Assembly: GCA_963752695.1 (NCBI GenBank)
Contig: CAVVZB010000002.1
Coordinates: 1,054,001 to 1,118,000 of the forward strand
Reading direction: 5' to 3'
DNA length: 64,000 bases
Source of the DNA: Bog-113 sp963752695
Lineage (GTDB): Bacteria; Acidobacteriota; Terriglobia; Bryobacterales; Bryobacteraceae
Positions 32,830-41,476 of this stretch are shown in pieces (position 1 is the first letter of the stretch; the number at the start of each line of letters is the position of its first letter). A model generated the notes under the pieces. That model ran no database searches. It saw nothing but the letters and a program-made list of their open reading frames with translations, and was not told the origin of the DNA. Both the position numbers and the translations under genes were made by a program.

Positions 32830-34632
32830 TTATGGTTCGGAGTAAAGTGTGGACATCCGATAGGTTCGGTAAGTTCGCGCGGAATCGTCAAGCTCATAAT
32901 TCTGTGTGCCGCTGGGAGTTATCTCTACCGACTTAGCCGTGAATGTGTTCCCGTTCGGAATCCACCCCGCGTCGAAATGATAGTCGCCGTTGTCCAGCAG
33001 CTGCGCGCTACCCACAGCCAGCGAAAAGGCTCCCAAGTCTTGATTCAAGGTCAGCGTGGCGGTCTTCGCGCTCTCATCGAAAGTGATTGCTTGCCCCCGG
33101 CTATTCTCGCCCGGGTTAGCCGCAATTCGCGTATTCCCGTTGTCGAAGACTGTCATTAACGTTGTTGAGCCCGGCGCAATCTCGGCATTATGCTGATGTG
33201 AAAACCATGGATACGGATCGGTAGTACCGGTCATTGTAAAATCTCCGCCCAACCCCATCGTCCAGATTACGTCGCCCGCTCCGGTGCCGTTCGCGTAGTC
33301 GATCTTGTAAACGAAATCCTGATGCCGGGAGGAAAATAACAGGTTTCCATCGCTCATGTAAAACAGCGAATTTCCGTGTGTCCAATCATTGGCCACCTTG
33401 GCTAAGTGAAGCGGCGGGCATCCGAACACTCCCGCCATACACGTCTCACCGAGCACCGCTGGCCGGTTGATATCCAGATGATCGTACGCGCTCCATGACC
33501 AGGCAATATTCATGTTCGTGTCCAGATCGATAATGCAATCGCCCAGGATATCTACCGTCGTACTTGCGCCTTGCGTGCCCGGAGGGTACAACTTCTCTTG
33601 CGATGCGATCAGTATCGTGTGTCCATTCGCCAACCGGATCACGTCGTGATTTAACGCGATTATCGGATACTTACCCGCCTTAGTGAGTTGCGCGGACATC
33701 GCCTGCGTGCTCGTCTGGCGGATGGTATTTCCCGCTAAGTCAACTTCGCGAAAGAACTGCTGGCTTAGGCCCAGGTGCGCAGGGTCGGCCACCAACATCA
33801 TGATTGTCCCGCCGCTGACCGGGCGCAGATTATTCGGATCGGATGGAGGCACGTTGGCGTAGTACCAAATGACATTGCCACTCAAATCCGTCGCGAAGGG
33901 GAAGTAATTCTGCGGAGGCGGCCCTGGAAGCGCATTCACCAGCAGAATTTTCTGTTGCGTGTCTGTCGATCCGTTTGCGGGCACGGTGACAACTGGAAAG
34001 GGGAGCGTGCTCGGAATGGTTCCAGTGGTGAAACTCAGAAGCGGACCCGGCGCGATAACTCCATGCGTCACCACTTCGTAATTCATCTGATAAGTGGTGG
34101 AAGGCAACATCCCCGCAACATAGATATTCGATGTGGCGGTAGGCGAGCACGCCATCGATGCCGTCCGCTGGATCACTGAGCCAGTCACAAACTTCACCCG
34201 CACAGCACTGCCGCTCGGACAACCGGGTGCGCTGTAAAGAGCGACTAGCGGGTTAGCAGCCGCTGTGATTACAGGCGGACCACTGACAGACGCAATTGCC
34301 GTAACTGTAAACGGCACGATAGCGCTACCTGTTTGCTGCGTCGACATGTTGCGCGCAATCACCTGTACGTTGAAGGCGCCTTCTCGAACGTACGGCGTCC
34401 ATTGGAATACGGTTGAGACATCGAAGTCCTGGAAAGTCTGATATGGCTGTCCATTCGCGGACACTCGAAAACGGAAGTCGATCGTACCCGGATTTGTATC
34501 CGACGCCGTGGGCGTCCAGGTAATCGTGGTACCAACCGGCTGCGGCGAGACTGCCGAAGGCGTCAGCGAGACGGTAACTGTCGCGCAGACCGGAATTGCT
34601 GTGAACACAGCGAGAACGAATTTTAAGTACAT
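32830..34632 (-). CDS. Secreted arylsulfotransferase-like protein (ASST family)
   Basis: 600 aa with a short signal peptide. After an N-terminal Ig-like or fibronectin-like region (about 20-220) comes a beta-propeller with ASST-type motifs: NHDVIRLANGHT near 330, THGNSLFYMSDGNLLFSSRH near 420 and HQHNAEI near 480. The histidines in these motifs line the active site in AssT enzymes, which transfer sulfate between phenols. The C-terminus is homologous to the fragment at 1-315. A TATACT hexamer at 34651-34656 (minus strand) could be its -10 box. Activity on a real substrate is not established. Confidence 0.8.
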   Translation of the reverse strand: MYLKFVLAVFTAIPVCATVTVSLTPSAVSPQPVGTTITWTPTASDTNPGTIDFRFRVSANGQPYQTFQDFDVSTVFQWTPYVREGAFNVQVIARNMSTQQTGSAIVPFTVTAIASVSGPPVITAAANPLVALYSAPGCPSGSAVRVKFVTGSVIQRTASMACSPTATSNIYVAGMLPSTTYQMNYEVVTHGVIAPGPLLSFTTGTIPSTLPFPVVTVPANGSTDTQQKILLVNALPGPPPQNYFPFATDLSGNVIWYYANVPPSDPNNLRPVSGGTIMMLVADPAHLGLSQQFFREVDLAGNTIRQTSTQAMSAQLTKAGKYPIIALNHDVIRLANGHTILIASQEKLYPPGTQGASTTVDILGDCIIDLDTNMNIAWSWSAYDHLDINRPAVLGETCMAGVFGCPPLHLAKVANDWTHGNSLFYMSDGNLLFSSRHQDFVYKIDYANGTGAGDVIWTMGLGGDFTMTGTTDPYPWFSHQHNAEIAPGSTTLMTVFDNGNTRIAANPGENSRGQAITFDESAKTATLTLNQDLGAFSLAVGSAQLLDNGDYHFDAGWIPNGNTFTAKSVEITPSGTQNYELDDSARTYRTYRMSTLYSEP

Positions 34633-34680
34633 GAAACGATGTCTGACGGAAGTATAGCCGATTTAGCGCAATTACTGATG

Positions 34681-36117
34681 CTAAATAGTAGGGATTTGTA
34701 TTTTTGATGCCGGTTCCGCGCGGTTCCATTGGAAACACACCAAGTTGCCCCGCTTGGCCAACACCCGATTAGCAACCCGGCCCGCGATAAATGTGTCGTA
34801 AGACGTGGAATCGATCAACATCGTTGACGCCCGCGGTGTTGCTATCTCTCGCCTAAGATCGTCTAGGGTAAGTAGAATGAGTAAGTTGCGCCCCCCGTAC
34901 CACTGAAGTTGGTTGGTGACGTCAAACCGCGGATTACCTTCGTCGTAAAAAGCTATGCGTTCTTCTGGTGGAGTTACTGCAGTTACAAGCATCGCCAATG
35001 GCCGGACGTCAGCCGCATGCCAGATGACCGGCGGAAAAAGAGCCAGAGCAATAACTGCAACGGCCAGCACCGGAGTAACTATCTGGATGCCAAGTTTGAG
35101 ATAGCGCAGCGATACGTAGCGCGCCATTCCCACCGCGGCCAATATAGAAAACGCGGGATACGCCGGAAGCATGTAGCGCAACACGCGGCTTTTGGCCATC
35201 GCGCAGAGCGCAAAAACCACCGCTGCCCAGATCACCAGAAGCAGCAACTTCCGATCTCTTTTCCGTATGACAAATGCGGTTCCCGCAGCCATTGCAGGCA
35301 ACCAGGGCCAGTACGATTTAGCGAGCATCCATACATATTCCGGCCCGCCGGTGTACCGCCGCCAGGGCGGGGACAATGGGCCGTACACCTCATTGCGCAA
35401 CCACGTCGCATGTACCCCAAAAAACCGCGAGCCATTCGCCCAGATCACGTGGACGTACCAGGCACTTAAGGGCAAAAGCGCAATCGCCAGCGCGCCAATC
35501 GCGTAGCCCAATGGCGGCCGCTTCCGGCGAGCCATCAGATCGATCGCGAAAATTACCGGCAGGCCGAACCCGATCATCCCGCGGGAGAGTAGCGCCAGGG
35601 CTGTTAACGCGCCAGCCGCTAAATACCAGCGCCGGTCCTCCTCGATCCGGGTCCAGGCGCAGACCGCGGCAATGAACAGAAATGTGCATGGCACATCCGT
35701 CATCGCTCGCGAGGCGTATTTCAGGAAGTAAATCGACGTGGCCATGACGAACATAGCCAGAAACGCCCGGAAACGATCCCCAGTCAGTTTACGACCAAGC
35801 CAATACACAAGCAGAATAGTGCCGAACCCGGCAAACGCGGAAGGAAGGCGAGCCGCCGAATCGGAAAACCCAAAAATTTCGAATAATGCGGCTTCCGTCC
35901 AGACCAACAGCGGCGGGTGCTCCAGCGCCGCGTCCCCGTTGCTGCGGATATTCAACCAATCGCCTGAAACGACAATGCCTTTGGCAATGTGCGCGTAGAG
36001 CGCATCGTCGTAACCGGCTAAATCCCCGATCCGAATCGGCGCGAGCAGAAGGAGCGCCGCAAGCATCGCATACAGCAGGAAAAAATCAGCCTCGGCCCAT
36101 CGGCGTCGAAGATTCAT
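34681..36117 (-). CDS. Membrane glycosyltransferase, GT39/ArnT-like
   Basis: 478 aa from ATG 36117, which overlaps the upstream stop (ATGA). An earlier in-frame start at 36171 exists but reads back into the UPF0303 gene. The first loop carries the acidic motif typical of GT-C enzymes (GYDDALYAHIAKG near residue 33) and EHPPLLVW. About eleven to twelve membrane helices follow. Such proteins move a sugar from a polyprenyl-phosphate donor to lipid or protein on the outer face of the membrane. It sits upstream of the ASST and GH79-like genes. Confidence 0.88.
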   Translation of the reverse strand: MNLRRRWAEADFFLLYAMLAALLLLAPIRIGDLAGYDDALYAHIAKGIVVSGDWLNIRSNGDAALEHPPLLVWTEAALFEIFGFSDSAARLPSAFAGFGTILLVYWLGRKLTGDRFRAFLAMFVMATSIYFLKYASRAMTDVPCTFLFIAAVCAWTRIEEDRRWYLAAGALTALALLSRGMIGFGLPVIFAIDLMARRKRPPLGYAIGALAIALLPLSAWYVHVIWANGSRFFGVHATWLRNEVYGPLSPPWRRYTGGPEYVWMLAKSYWPWLPAMAAGTAFVIRKRDRKLLLLVIWAAVVFALCAMAKSRVLRYMLPAYPAFSILAAVGMARYVSLRYLKLGIQIVTPVLAVAVIALALFPPVIWHAADVRPLAMLVTAVTPPEERIAFYDEGNPRFDVTNQLQWYGGRNLLILLTLDDLRREIATPRASTMLIDSTSYDTFIAGRVANRVLAKRGNLVCFQWNRAEPASKIQIPTI

Positions 36118-36623
36118 CGCTCCTGCGTTGGAAGAGAAAATGTCGCATAGTCCCTGCCCAGAACGGCGCACAGCCCCTCGACTACCAGATTGTGATCGTC
36201 GCGTTGCGGCAGGCCGGACACCGTAACGCTGCCGATGGGTCCCGCTCCTTGTACAGCAATCGGGAACGCACCTCCATGCGCGGCATAGTCGGCGGCCGGC
36301 AACATATACTTTGTTTGTAAATCGGTGTCATCGCGCCTCAGGCTGAGGCCGATCGCGTACGAGGAACGCAGAAACCGGGCCACCACATTGCTCTTGCGGC
36401 GCACCCACTCAGAGTTGTCCGGTACACTCCCATCCAACGCGGCGTAAAAGAGCGGATGCTGGAATCGGCGCACATCGCAAACCACTGCGTGTCCTCGCGC
36501 CTTACCGGTATCTCGAAGCCACAACCCTAATTCCCAAGCGCGATCCGCGTCGAAGCGATCGAATTGCAGCTCACGTTCTTGCCCTATAATTTTTTGGAGA
36601 TCCTGCTCAACGCCCACACTCAA
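36114..36623 (-). CDS. UPF0303 / heme-degrading-domain (HbpS-like) protein
   Basis: 169 aa. The pattern ERELQFDRFDADRAWELGL near the N-terminus, RKSNVVARFLRSSYAIG in the middle, and HGGAFPI with VSGLPQRDDHNLVVEGL at the end is that of UPF0303. The fold is HbpS/GlcG-like and associated with heme or oxidative stress, but the biochemical role is not firm. No signal peptide is seen, so it is cytoplasmic. It heads the minus-strand run and overlaps the GT39 gene by 4 nt. Confidence 0.88.
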   Translation of the reverse strand: MSVGVEQDLQKIIGQERELQFDRFDADRAWELGLWLRDTGKARGHAVVCDVRRFQHPLFYAALDGSVPDNSEWVRRKSNVVARFLRSSYAIGLSLRRDDTDLQTKYMLPAADYAAHGGAFPIAVQGAGPIGSVTVSGLPQRDDHNLVVEGLCAVLGRDYATFSLPTQER

Positions 36624-36746
36624 GACTACAATCCCAGCGGTCGCTCCTTGCCACTCGCGCCGCAGGGACGCTCAAGATGCAGACTCCACCGGATGCGGTT
36701 CCCACCCCCAAGTTGGAAACCGTACCCGGCGTGACCGCTGCCGCTA

Positions 36747-37001
36747 CTACGCCCGGCGGCGGAATATTGCGTGGTAAATCATCAGAACCAATACCGCTCC
36801 GATTACCGCAACCAGAAGGCTATACAGATTCAGCCCGGTCGCGCCCGAAGCTCCGAACATATTGAATACGTAGCCACCCACCACGGCCCCGACCACGCCC
36901 AAAATGATGTCGAGGAAGAATCCCTCGCCCGTCTTATTCACCAGCTTGCTGCCGATGAAACCGGCCAATAGGCCCAAAACAATCCATGCGATAAACGACA
37001 T
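36747..37001 (-). CDS. GlsB/YeaQ/YmgE family stress-response membrane protein
   Basis: 84 aa from ATG 37001, with a purine-rich ribosome site (ggaggag and aaagga within 17 nt upstream). The start at 37037 is less likely because it adds a charged segment before the first helix. Three membrane helices are glycine-rich: AWIVLGLLAGFIGSKL, IILGVVGAVVGGYVFNMFG and LLVAVIGAVLVLMIY. This is the compact transglycosylase-associated protein fold linked to general stress. Divergent from the M20 gene. Confidence 0.9.
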   Translation of the reverse strand: MSFIAWIVLGLLAGFIGSKLVNKTGEGFFLDIILGVVGAVVGGYVFNMFGASGATGLNLYSLLVAVIGAVLVLMIYHAIFRRRA

Positions 37002-37106
37002 TTCCTTTTTTCTCCTCCGTACAACGTCCCCCAGCATCTAAGCACTTTGCTCGCCGTTTCCCACTTCCATTCTTACTGCCATCACCAATTTCGCTAAACT
37101 CCCTGC

Positions 37107-38333
37107 ATGGGGGGCCCGCTAACAACGGTCGGCAACGCTGTATCGGAGATTTCCGATACAAAGCCTATCCGCGACGCGCTCCAATGGCTAACGCGCGAAA
37201 AGAACTGGATTGCTGATGCCCACCTTCAGGTCTGCCGCATTCCCGCGCAAACATTCCTCGAGCATCAACGAGCCGAGTGGATGGCCCAGCAGTTCCGGTC
37301 CTATGGGTGGGAGTCGCAGATGGATCGCGCGGGTAACGTCATCGCCTGGCAAAAGCCCGCGTCCGACCGGCCGCTGCTCGCCATCACGGCGCATCTCGAT
37401 ACTGTCTTTGCGCCCCGCCTCAAAGACGATATCTTCGTAGATTCCGACGGAAAACTGCGCGGTCCCGGCGTCTCCGATAACGGCGCTGGACTTTCCGCAA
37501 TCCTCGCCATTGCGCGCGCTCTCCAAGTATGCGGCGTCCCCGAGGAGCACGCGCTCGATCTCCTACTGGTCGCCAACGTCGGCGAAGAAGGCGAAGGCAA
37601 CCTCAGCGGCATGCGTTATCTCTGCAAGCAAAGCCCGTTTGCCCGCCGCATCCAGGCCTTTTTGGTGGTCGATGGCGCAACGACCGATCACATCACCGTT
37701 CGCGGCCTCGGCAGCCGCCGCTTCGACCTCACTTTCTCCGGCAATGGAGGACACAGTTGGAGCGATCAGGGCGCAGGCAATCCGGTCCACGCCCTAGCTC
37801 GCGCCGTTTCCTTTTTTAGCGATACGCGACTTTCCGCCAATCCGCGTTGCTCTCTGAACGTCGGGGTCATCGAAGGCGGAGCCACAGTAAACTCCATACC
37901 TACCCAGGCGCGCGCCAAAGTGGACATCCGCTCGGAAAGCAACGAGAAGATGGATGAACTGGTGCACGTCCTCTACGACGCCGTCGAACGCGCACAAGAC
38001 ATCGAAAATCAGCGCGCCACGGCCGGCAAAGTTACCGCACGGATCAAGGAGATCGGTTCCCGCCCAGCCGCCCGGCTTCCCGAATCCGCTCCTCTGTTAG
38101 CCTACGCGCGCGCCGTGGATGCCCACCTGGGGATTCGCGCCCACCTGGAATGCTCTTCCACTGACGCCAATCTCCCCTTATCTCTCAACATCCCTGCCAT
38201 TTCCATCGGCGCCGGAGGTCAGGGCGGCGGCGCTCACTCCACTCAGGAATGGTTTAACCCCGAAGGCCGCGATCTTGGTCTGAAACGCATCCTCCTTCTT
38301 GCCGCCATGCTGATGCGGTTTGGAGCCCAATAG
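37107..38333 (+). CDS. M20-family metallopeptidase
   Basis: 408 aa. Metal ligands and catalytic residues are visible: H96 and D98 in TAHLDTVF, D124 in GVSDNGAG, and E160-E161 in NVGEEGEGN. The dimerisation (lid) domain is inserted at about 190-305 and contains GHSWSDQGAGNPVH. The C-terminal GGAH carries the last metal ligand. Typical substrates are N-acyl amino acids or di/tripeptides; the nearest class looks like PepT/ArgE-type but is not resolved. It has no signal peptide. ATG 37107 fits family length. Confidence 0.92.
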   Translation: MGGPLTTVGNAVSEISDTKPIRDALQWLTREKNWIADAHLQVCRIPAQTFLEHQRAEWMAQQFRSYGWESQMDRAGNVIAWQKPASDRPLLAITAHLDTVFAPRLKDDIFVDSDGKLRGPGVSDNGAGLSAILAIARALQVCGVPEEHALDLLLVANVGEEGEGNLSGMRYLCKQSPFARRIQAFLVVDGATTDHITVRGLGSRRFDLTFSGNGGHSWSDQGAGNPVHALARAVSFFSDTRLSANPRCSLNVGVIEGGATVNSIPTQARAKVDIRSESNEKMDELVHVLYDAVERAQDIENQRATAGKVTARIKEIGSRPAARLPESAPLLAYARAVDAHLGIRAHLECSSTDANLPLSLNIPAISIGAGGQGGGAHSTQEWFNPEGRDLGLKRILLLAAMLMRFGAQ

Positions 38334-38340
38334 TCCGCCC

Positions 38341-39264
38341 ATGAAAACCTGGCGTGCCGACCTGGCCCTTCTTGGCAACACGCTCATCTGGGGAGCCACC
38401 TTTGTCCTCGTGAAAGATGCCCTTGCGGACGTGTCGCCCATGGTGTATCTGGCGCTTCGTTTCGCACTCGCCGGAGCCGCGCTTTTCCTCATCTATGGAC
38501 GCGGCATCTTGTCTCGCCTGTCGGACCAATCCCGCCGCACCAACGAGCGCGGCTCCATCGCCAGGGGCGCGATTGCCGGGCTGTTTCTCTTCCTCGGCTA
38601 CCTTTTCCAGACTACCGGCCTGCAATACACCACGCCCTCGAAATCCGCCTTCTACACCAGCCTTTCCATCCCGATGGTTCCCCTGTTGGCCGCCCTTCTG
38701 AACCGCAAAGCCCCGCGCCGGATTGAGATCGCCGGCATCCTGGTGGCGTCGGCTGGCATGCTCCTGCTCACCACCGAGGGCTCCCGCATCGTCTGGGATC
38801 ACGGCAGCCTGCTCAGTTTCCTTTGCGCCATCGCCTTCGCCTGCCACATCGTCGCTGTGGGCCTGTTTGCCGAAAATTCCAGTTTCGAAACCATCGCCAC
38901 GGTTCAGGTGATCACCTCCGCCGCGCTGGCGAGCCTTTTGTTTCCATTTCTGGAGACGGCGCGGGTGCGTTGGAGCGGCCCCGTAATCGCCGCCGTCGTG
39001 GTTACCGCCTTATTTGCCACCGCGCTCGCCTTCACTGTGCAAGCCTGGGCACAGCAGCACACCACCGCTACCCGGACGGCGCTTATTTATACGCTCGAAC
39101 CGGTTTGGGCGTGGCTAACGTCCTGGAAACTCACCGGAGAGCGGCTCTCCGCAACTGCTATCGGTGGCGGGATTCTGATCCTGGCAGGCGTCTTGCTCGT
39201 AGAATTGAAACGTGGAGCTACTCCGGAACATCCTAGTGTTCGGGCAGTAAGTCCAGAAGTATAA
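38341..39264 (+). CDS. EamA-family (DMT) transporter
   Basis: 307 aa from ATG 38341; the frame opens at 38320, but that start lies inside the M20 gene. Ten membrane helices are arranged as two EamA repeats (about 7-130 and 145-290), with LLGNTLIWGATFVLVK at the first helix. Substrate probably an amino acid, nucleotide-like or other small metabolite, but it cannot be predicted. It follows the M20 gene by 7 bp and may be co-transcribed with it. Confidence 0.92.
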   Translation: MKTWRADLALLGNTLIWGATFVLVKDALADVSPMVYLALRFALAGAALFLIYGRGILSRLSDQSRRTNERGSIARGAIAGLFLFLGYLFQTTGLQYTTPSKSAFYTSLSIPMVPLLAALLNRKAPRRIEIAGILVASAGMLLLTTEGSRIVWDHGSLLSFLCAIAFACHIVAVGLFAENSSFETIATVQVITSAALASLLFPFLETARVRWSGPVIAAVVVTALFATALAFTVQAWAQQHTTATRTALIYTLEPVWAWLTSWKLTGERLSATAIGGGILILAGVLLVELKRGATPEHPSVRAVSPEV

Positions 39265-39265
39265 T
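39260..39265 (+). promoter_or_regulatory. Candidate -10 box (TATAAT) upstream of htrA/degP
   Basis: A perfect TATAAT lies 40 bp before the ATG of the protease gene. No good -35 hexamer is found at 16-18 bp spacing, so recognition by a sigma70-type factor is unproven. A ribosome site AGGAG is at 39288-39292, about 13 nt before the ATG. Confidence 0.4.
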
Positions 39266-39305
39266 AGAGTTTGCGTGTCACCCGCGCAGGAGTTCGCTAT
39301 ATCCC

Positions 39306-40937
39306 ATGAGTTTCTTCGAATCCATTCGACGGCAGAAGTTCCTTTCCTTCACTATGGTGTTGCTCATTCTTTCAGTGGGCGTCCTCATCGGAACTTTGCT
39401 CGATACCGGCGTTAAGGCCGCCAAAGAATCGAACGCGCCCGGCGCGACCCCGCTGCAGGTCCCGCCACCGGTCCAATTACAGAATTCGTTCTCCACGCTG
39501 GCGAAAGTCTTGGAGCCGTCGGTGGTCAATATCTCGTCCGAGTACACCCCTGCGAAGGCGCGCACTACTGTTCGCAATGGCCGCCGTGTGCCGTCCACCC
39601 CGGAAGACGGCCAGCCCGAAGAACAGGGTCAGGGCCAGGGTCAGGGCAACATGGAAGACTTCATGCGACGCTTCTTCGGCGGTCCTTCTGGCCCCTCGCC
39701 CGATCAGGAACAGCGCGGCTCCAGCCTCGGCTCGGGTTTTGTGGTCGATCATAACGGCTACATCATCACCAATAACCACGTGGTCGAGCGCGCCAGCCGC
39801 ATTCGCGTCAAGTTCAATGGCGACCCCACCCAATACGACGCCCGCGTCATCGGAACCGACAAGGAAACCGATCTTGCCGTGATTAAGATCGATAAAGCCA
39901 ACCTCACCCCCGCCAAGATCGGCAACTCCGACTCCATTCAAGTGGGCGATTGGGCCGTCGCCATCGGCTCTCCGTTTGGTTTTCAGGAAACCGTAACCGC
40001 CGGCATCATTAGCGCCAAGTCGCGGGATATCCCCGGCGATTCCACCGCGTTCCAGCACTTCCTGCAAACTGACGCCGCCATCAATCCAGGCAATAGCGGT
40101 GGTCCGCTGCTCAACATCAATGGCGAAGTTATTGGAATCAATACGCAGATCGCCAGCCGGAGCGGCGGCTATCAGGGTATTGGGTTCGCCATGCCCATTA
40201 ACACCGCAGTCAAGGTTTATAACCAGATCATCAAGTCTGGAAAGGTGACTCGCGGCTCCATCGGCATTCACTTCAGCGAAGGCGGCCAGAGTTCCTCGTT
40301 GCTCAAAGCCTATAACGCGTCGAACGGCGTCTTCGTACAGAAGGTCGAGCCGGGTGGTCCCGCCGAAAAGGCCGGCCTGCAAGCCGAGGACATCATCACC
40401 AGCATCGGTGGCCAGCGGCTTATCAAGAGTTCCGACCTGATCGATATCGTCGCTGACACGCCTGTCGGCACGGCGCTAAAAGTCGAGTACATGCGCGACG
40501 GCAAGCCCCGCACTACCAGTGTCACGGTTGGGGACCGCATCAAAGTTTTCGCCTCCCAGTTCGGTAATGCCGAAACTCAGAGCGACGAAAGCGACAACCC
40601 GGAAGCTACCGCCGCCCGCTTCGGCATCTCCATCCAGAACATCACGCCGCGCATGAAGGACAGTCTTGGCCTGAAAGAGAATGGAGTCATGGTGCAGGGA
40701 GTGGAAGCGAATTCCTTCGCCGAAGACGATCTTGGATTAGCCCAAGGCGACGTAATCGTTGCTATTAATCGGAAGCCCGTCACCAACGTGGACGATTTCA
40801 AACGCATCCAAAGCTCGTTGAAGGCTGGAGACGCTGTCGCGTTGCGAGTCCTGACCAACACTGGTACGCCCCAGAAACCCAACTGGCAGGTCCACTACCC
40901 GGCCGGAACGGTTCCCTCCACGCCTGCTAATCCGTAA
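39306..40937 (+). CDS. degP: Do/DegP-family periplasmic serine protease with two PDZ domains
   Basis: 543 aa. One N-terminal membrane helix or signal (about 10-31) exports the protein. The trypsin-like domain has the complete triad: H158 in TNNHVV, D189 in KETDLAVIKI and S264 in PGNSGGPLL. A glutamine/glycine-rich stretch (about 101-115) precedes it. Two PDZ domains follow (about 295-390 and 450-540) with the GGPAEKAGL carboxylate-binding motif. It removes or refolds damaged envelope proteins. A likely terminator hairpin lies 15 bp downstream. Confidence 0.95.
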   Translation: MSFFESIRRQKFLSFTMVLLILSVGVLIGTLLDTGVKAAKESNAPGATPLQVPPPVQLQNSFSTLAKVLEPSVVNISSEYTPAKARTTVRNGRRVPSTPEDGQPEEQGQGQGQGNMEDFMRRFFGGPSGPSPDQEQRGSSLGSGFVVDHNGYIITNNHVVERASRIRVKFNGDPTQYDARVIGTDKETDLAVIKIDKANLTPAKIGNSDSIQVGDWAVAIGSPFGFQETVTAGIISAKSRDIPGDSTAFQHFLQTDAAINPGNSGGPLLNINGEVIGINTQIASRSGGYQGIGFAMPINTAVKVYNQIIKSGKVTRGSIGIHFSEGGQSSSLLKAYNASNGVFVQKVEPGGPAEKAGLQAEDIITSIGGQRLIKSSDLIDIVADTPVGTALKVEYMRDGKPRTTSVTVGDRIKVFASQFGNAETQSDESDNPEATAARFGISIQNITPRMKDSLGLKENGVMVQGVEANSFAEDDLGLAQGDVIVAINRKPVTNVDDFKRIQSSLKAGDAVALRVLTNTGTPQKPNWQVHYPAGTVPSTPANP

Positions 40938-40952
40938 GTAGTTGATAGACTT

Positions 40953-40975
40953 GGGGGCGCGATGTCTGCGCCCTC
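40953..40975 (+). terminator. Candidate intrinsic terminator after degP
   Basis: gggggcgc (40953-40960) pairs with gcgccctc (40968-40975) around a 7-nt loop, giving 8 pairs with one G-T. Only a short TTC follows, so strength is doubtful. It lies between the degP stop and the next start. Confidence 0.4.
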
Positions 40976-40984
40976 TTCACACTA

Positions 40985-41473
40985 ATGCGATACTTCCGAA
41001 CCGCACTCTTAATTCTCTTCGTATCTATTCTTGTTCCGGCGAACTCTTATTCCAAGACGCGCAAGCCGGTCACCCACAAAGCAGCTTCCGTCAAGGCGTC
41101 GCGCTCAAAAAAAACATCCGCCAAGAGCCGTAAGCCAGTGACCCGGGCGTCCAGCAAAGTTCGCCGTCGCACGCGTGGCCGACAGACTGCAAAATCCGCT
41201 GCTCCCTTATCGTCCTGGCGGAATCGCCAGATGACCCCCACCAGCGATCGCTACCGCGAAATTCAGGAAGCACTAGCCTCGAAGGGCTATCTGAAGTCCG
41301 CTCCCAACGGCGCCTGGGATTCCGAATCCGAAAGCGCGCTGAAGCGCTTCCAGGCCGACCAGCACATTGAGCAAACTGGCAAGCTCAACTCCCTTTCCCT
41401 GATTGCTCTTGGTCTCGGGCCTGCGAAACCTGCCGAATCTTCGGCTATCCTGCCACTCGCGCCTAATCAATAG
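40985..41473 (+). CDS. Exported peptidoglycan-binding-like protein
   Basis: 162 aa. A signal peptide (about 1-22) leads into a very basic, lysine/arginine/serine-rich segment (23-75). A single PG_binding_1-type module follows (about 85-135), with the pattern YREIQEALASKGYLKSAPNG and LKRFQADQHI. It is probably a cell-wall-associated protein; the basic region may bind anionic polymers or nucleic acid. ATG 40985 follows the putative degP terminator, and the gene ends 3 bp before the acyl-CoA dehydrogenase start. Confidence 0.82.
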   Translation: MRYFRTALLILFVSILVPANSYSKTRKPVTHKAASVKASRSKKTSAKSRKPVTRASSKVRRRTRGRQTAKSAAPLSSWRNRQMTPTSDRYREIQEALASKGYLKSAPNGAWDSESESALKRFQADQHIEQTGKLNSLSLIALGLGPAKPAESSAILPLAPNQ

Positions 41474-41476
41474 CCG

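Noticed and set aside
39477..40382. About 300-codon minus-strand frame opposite degP
   Set aside because: Antisense to the protease domain with intact catalytic triad; it has no domain pattern, so it is a codon-bias shadow.
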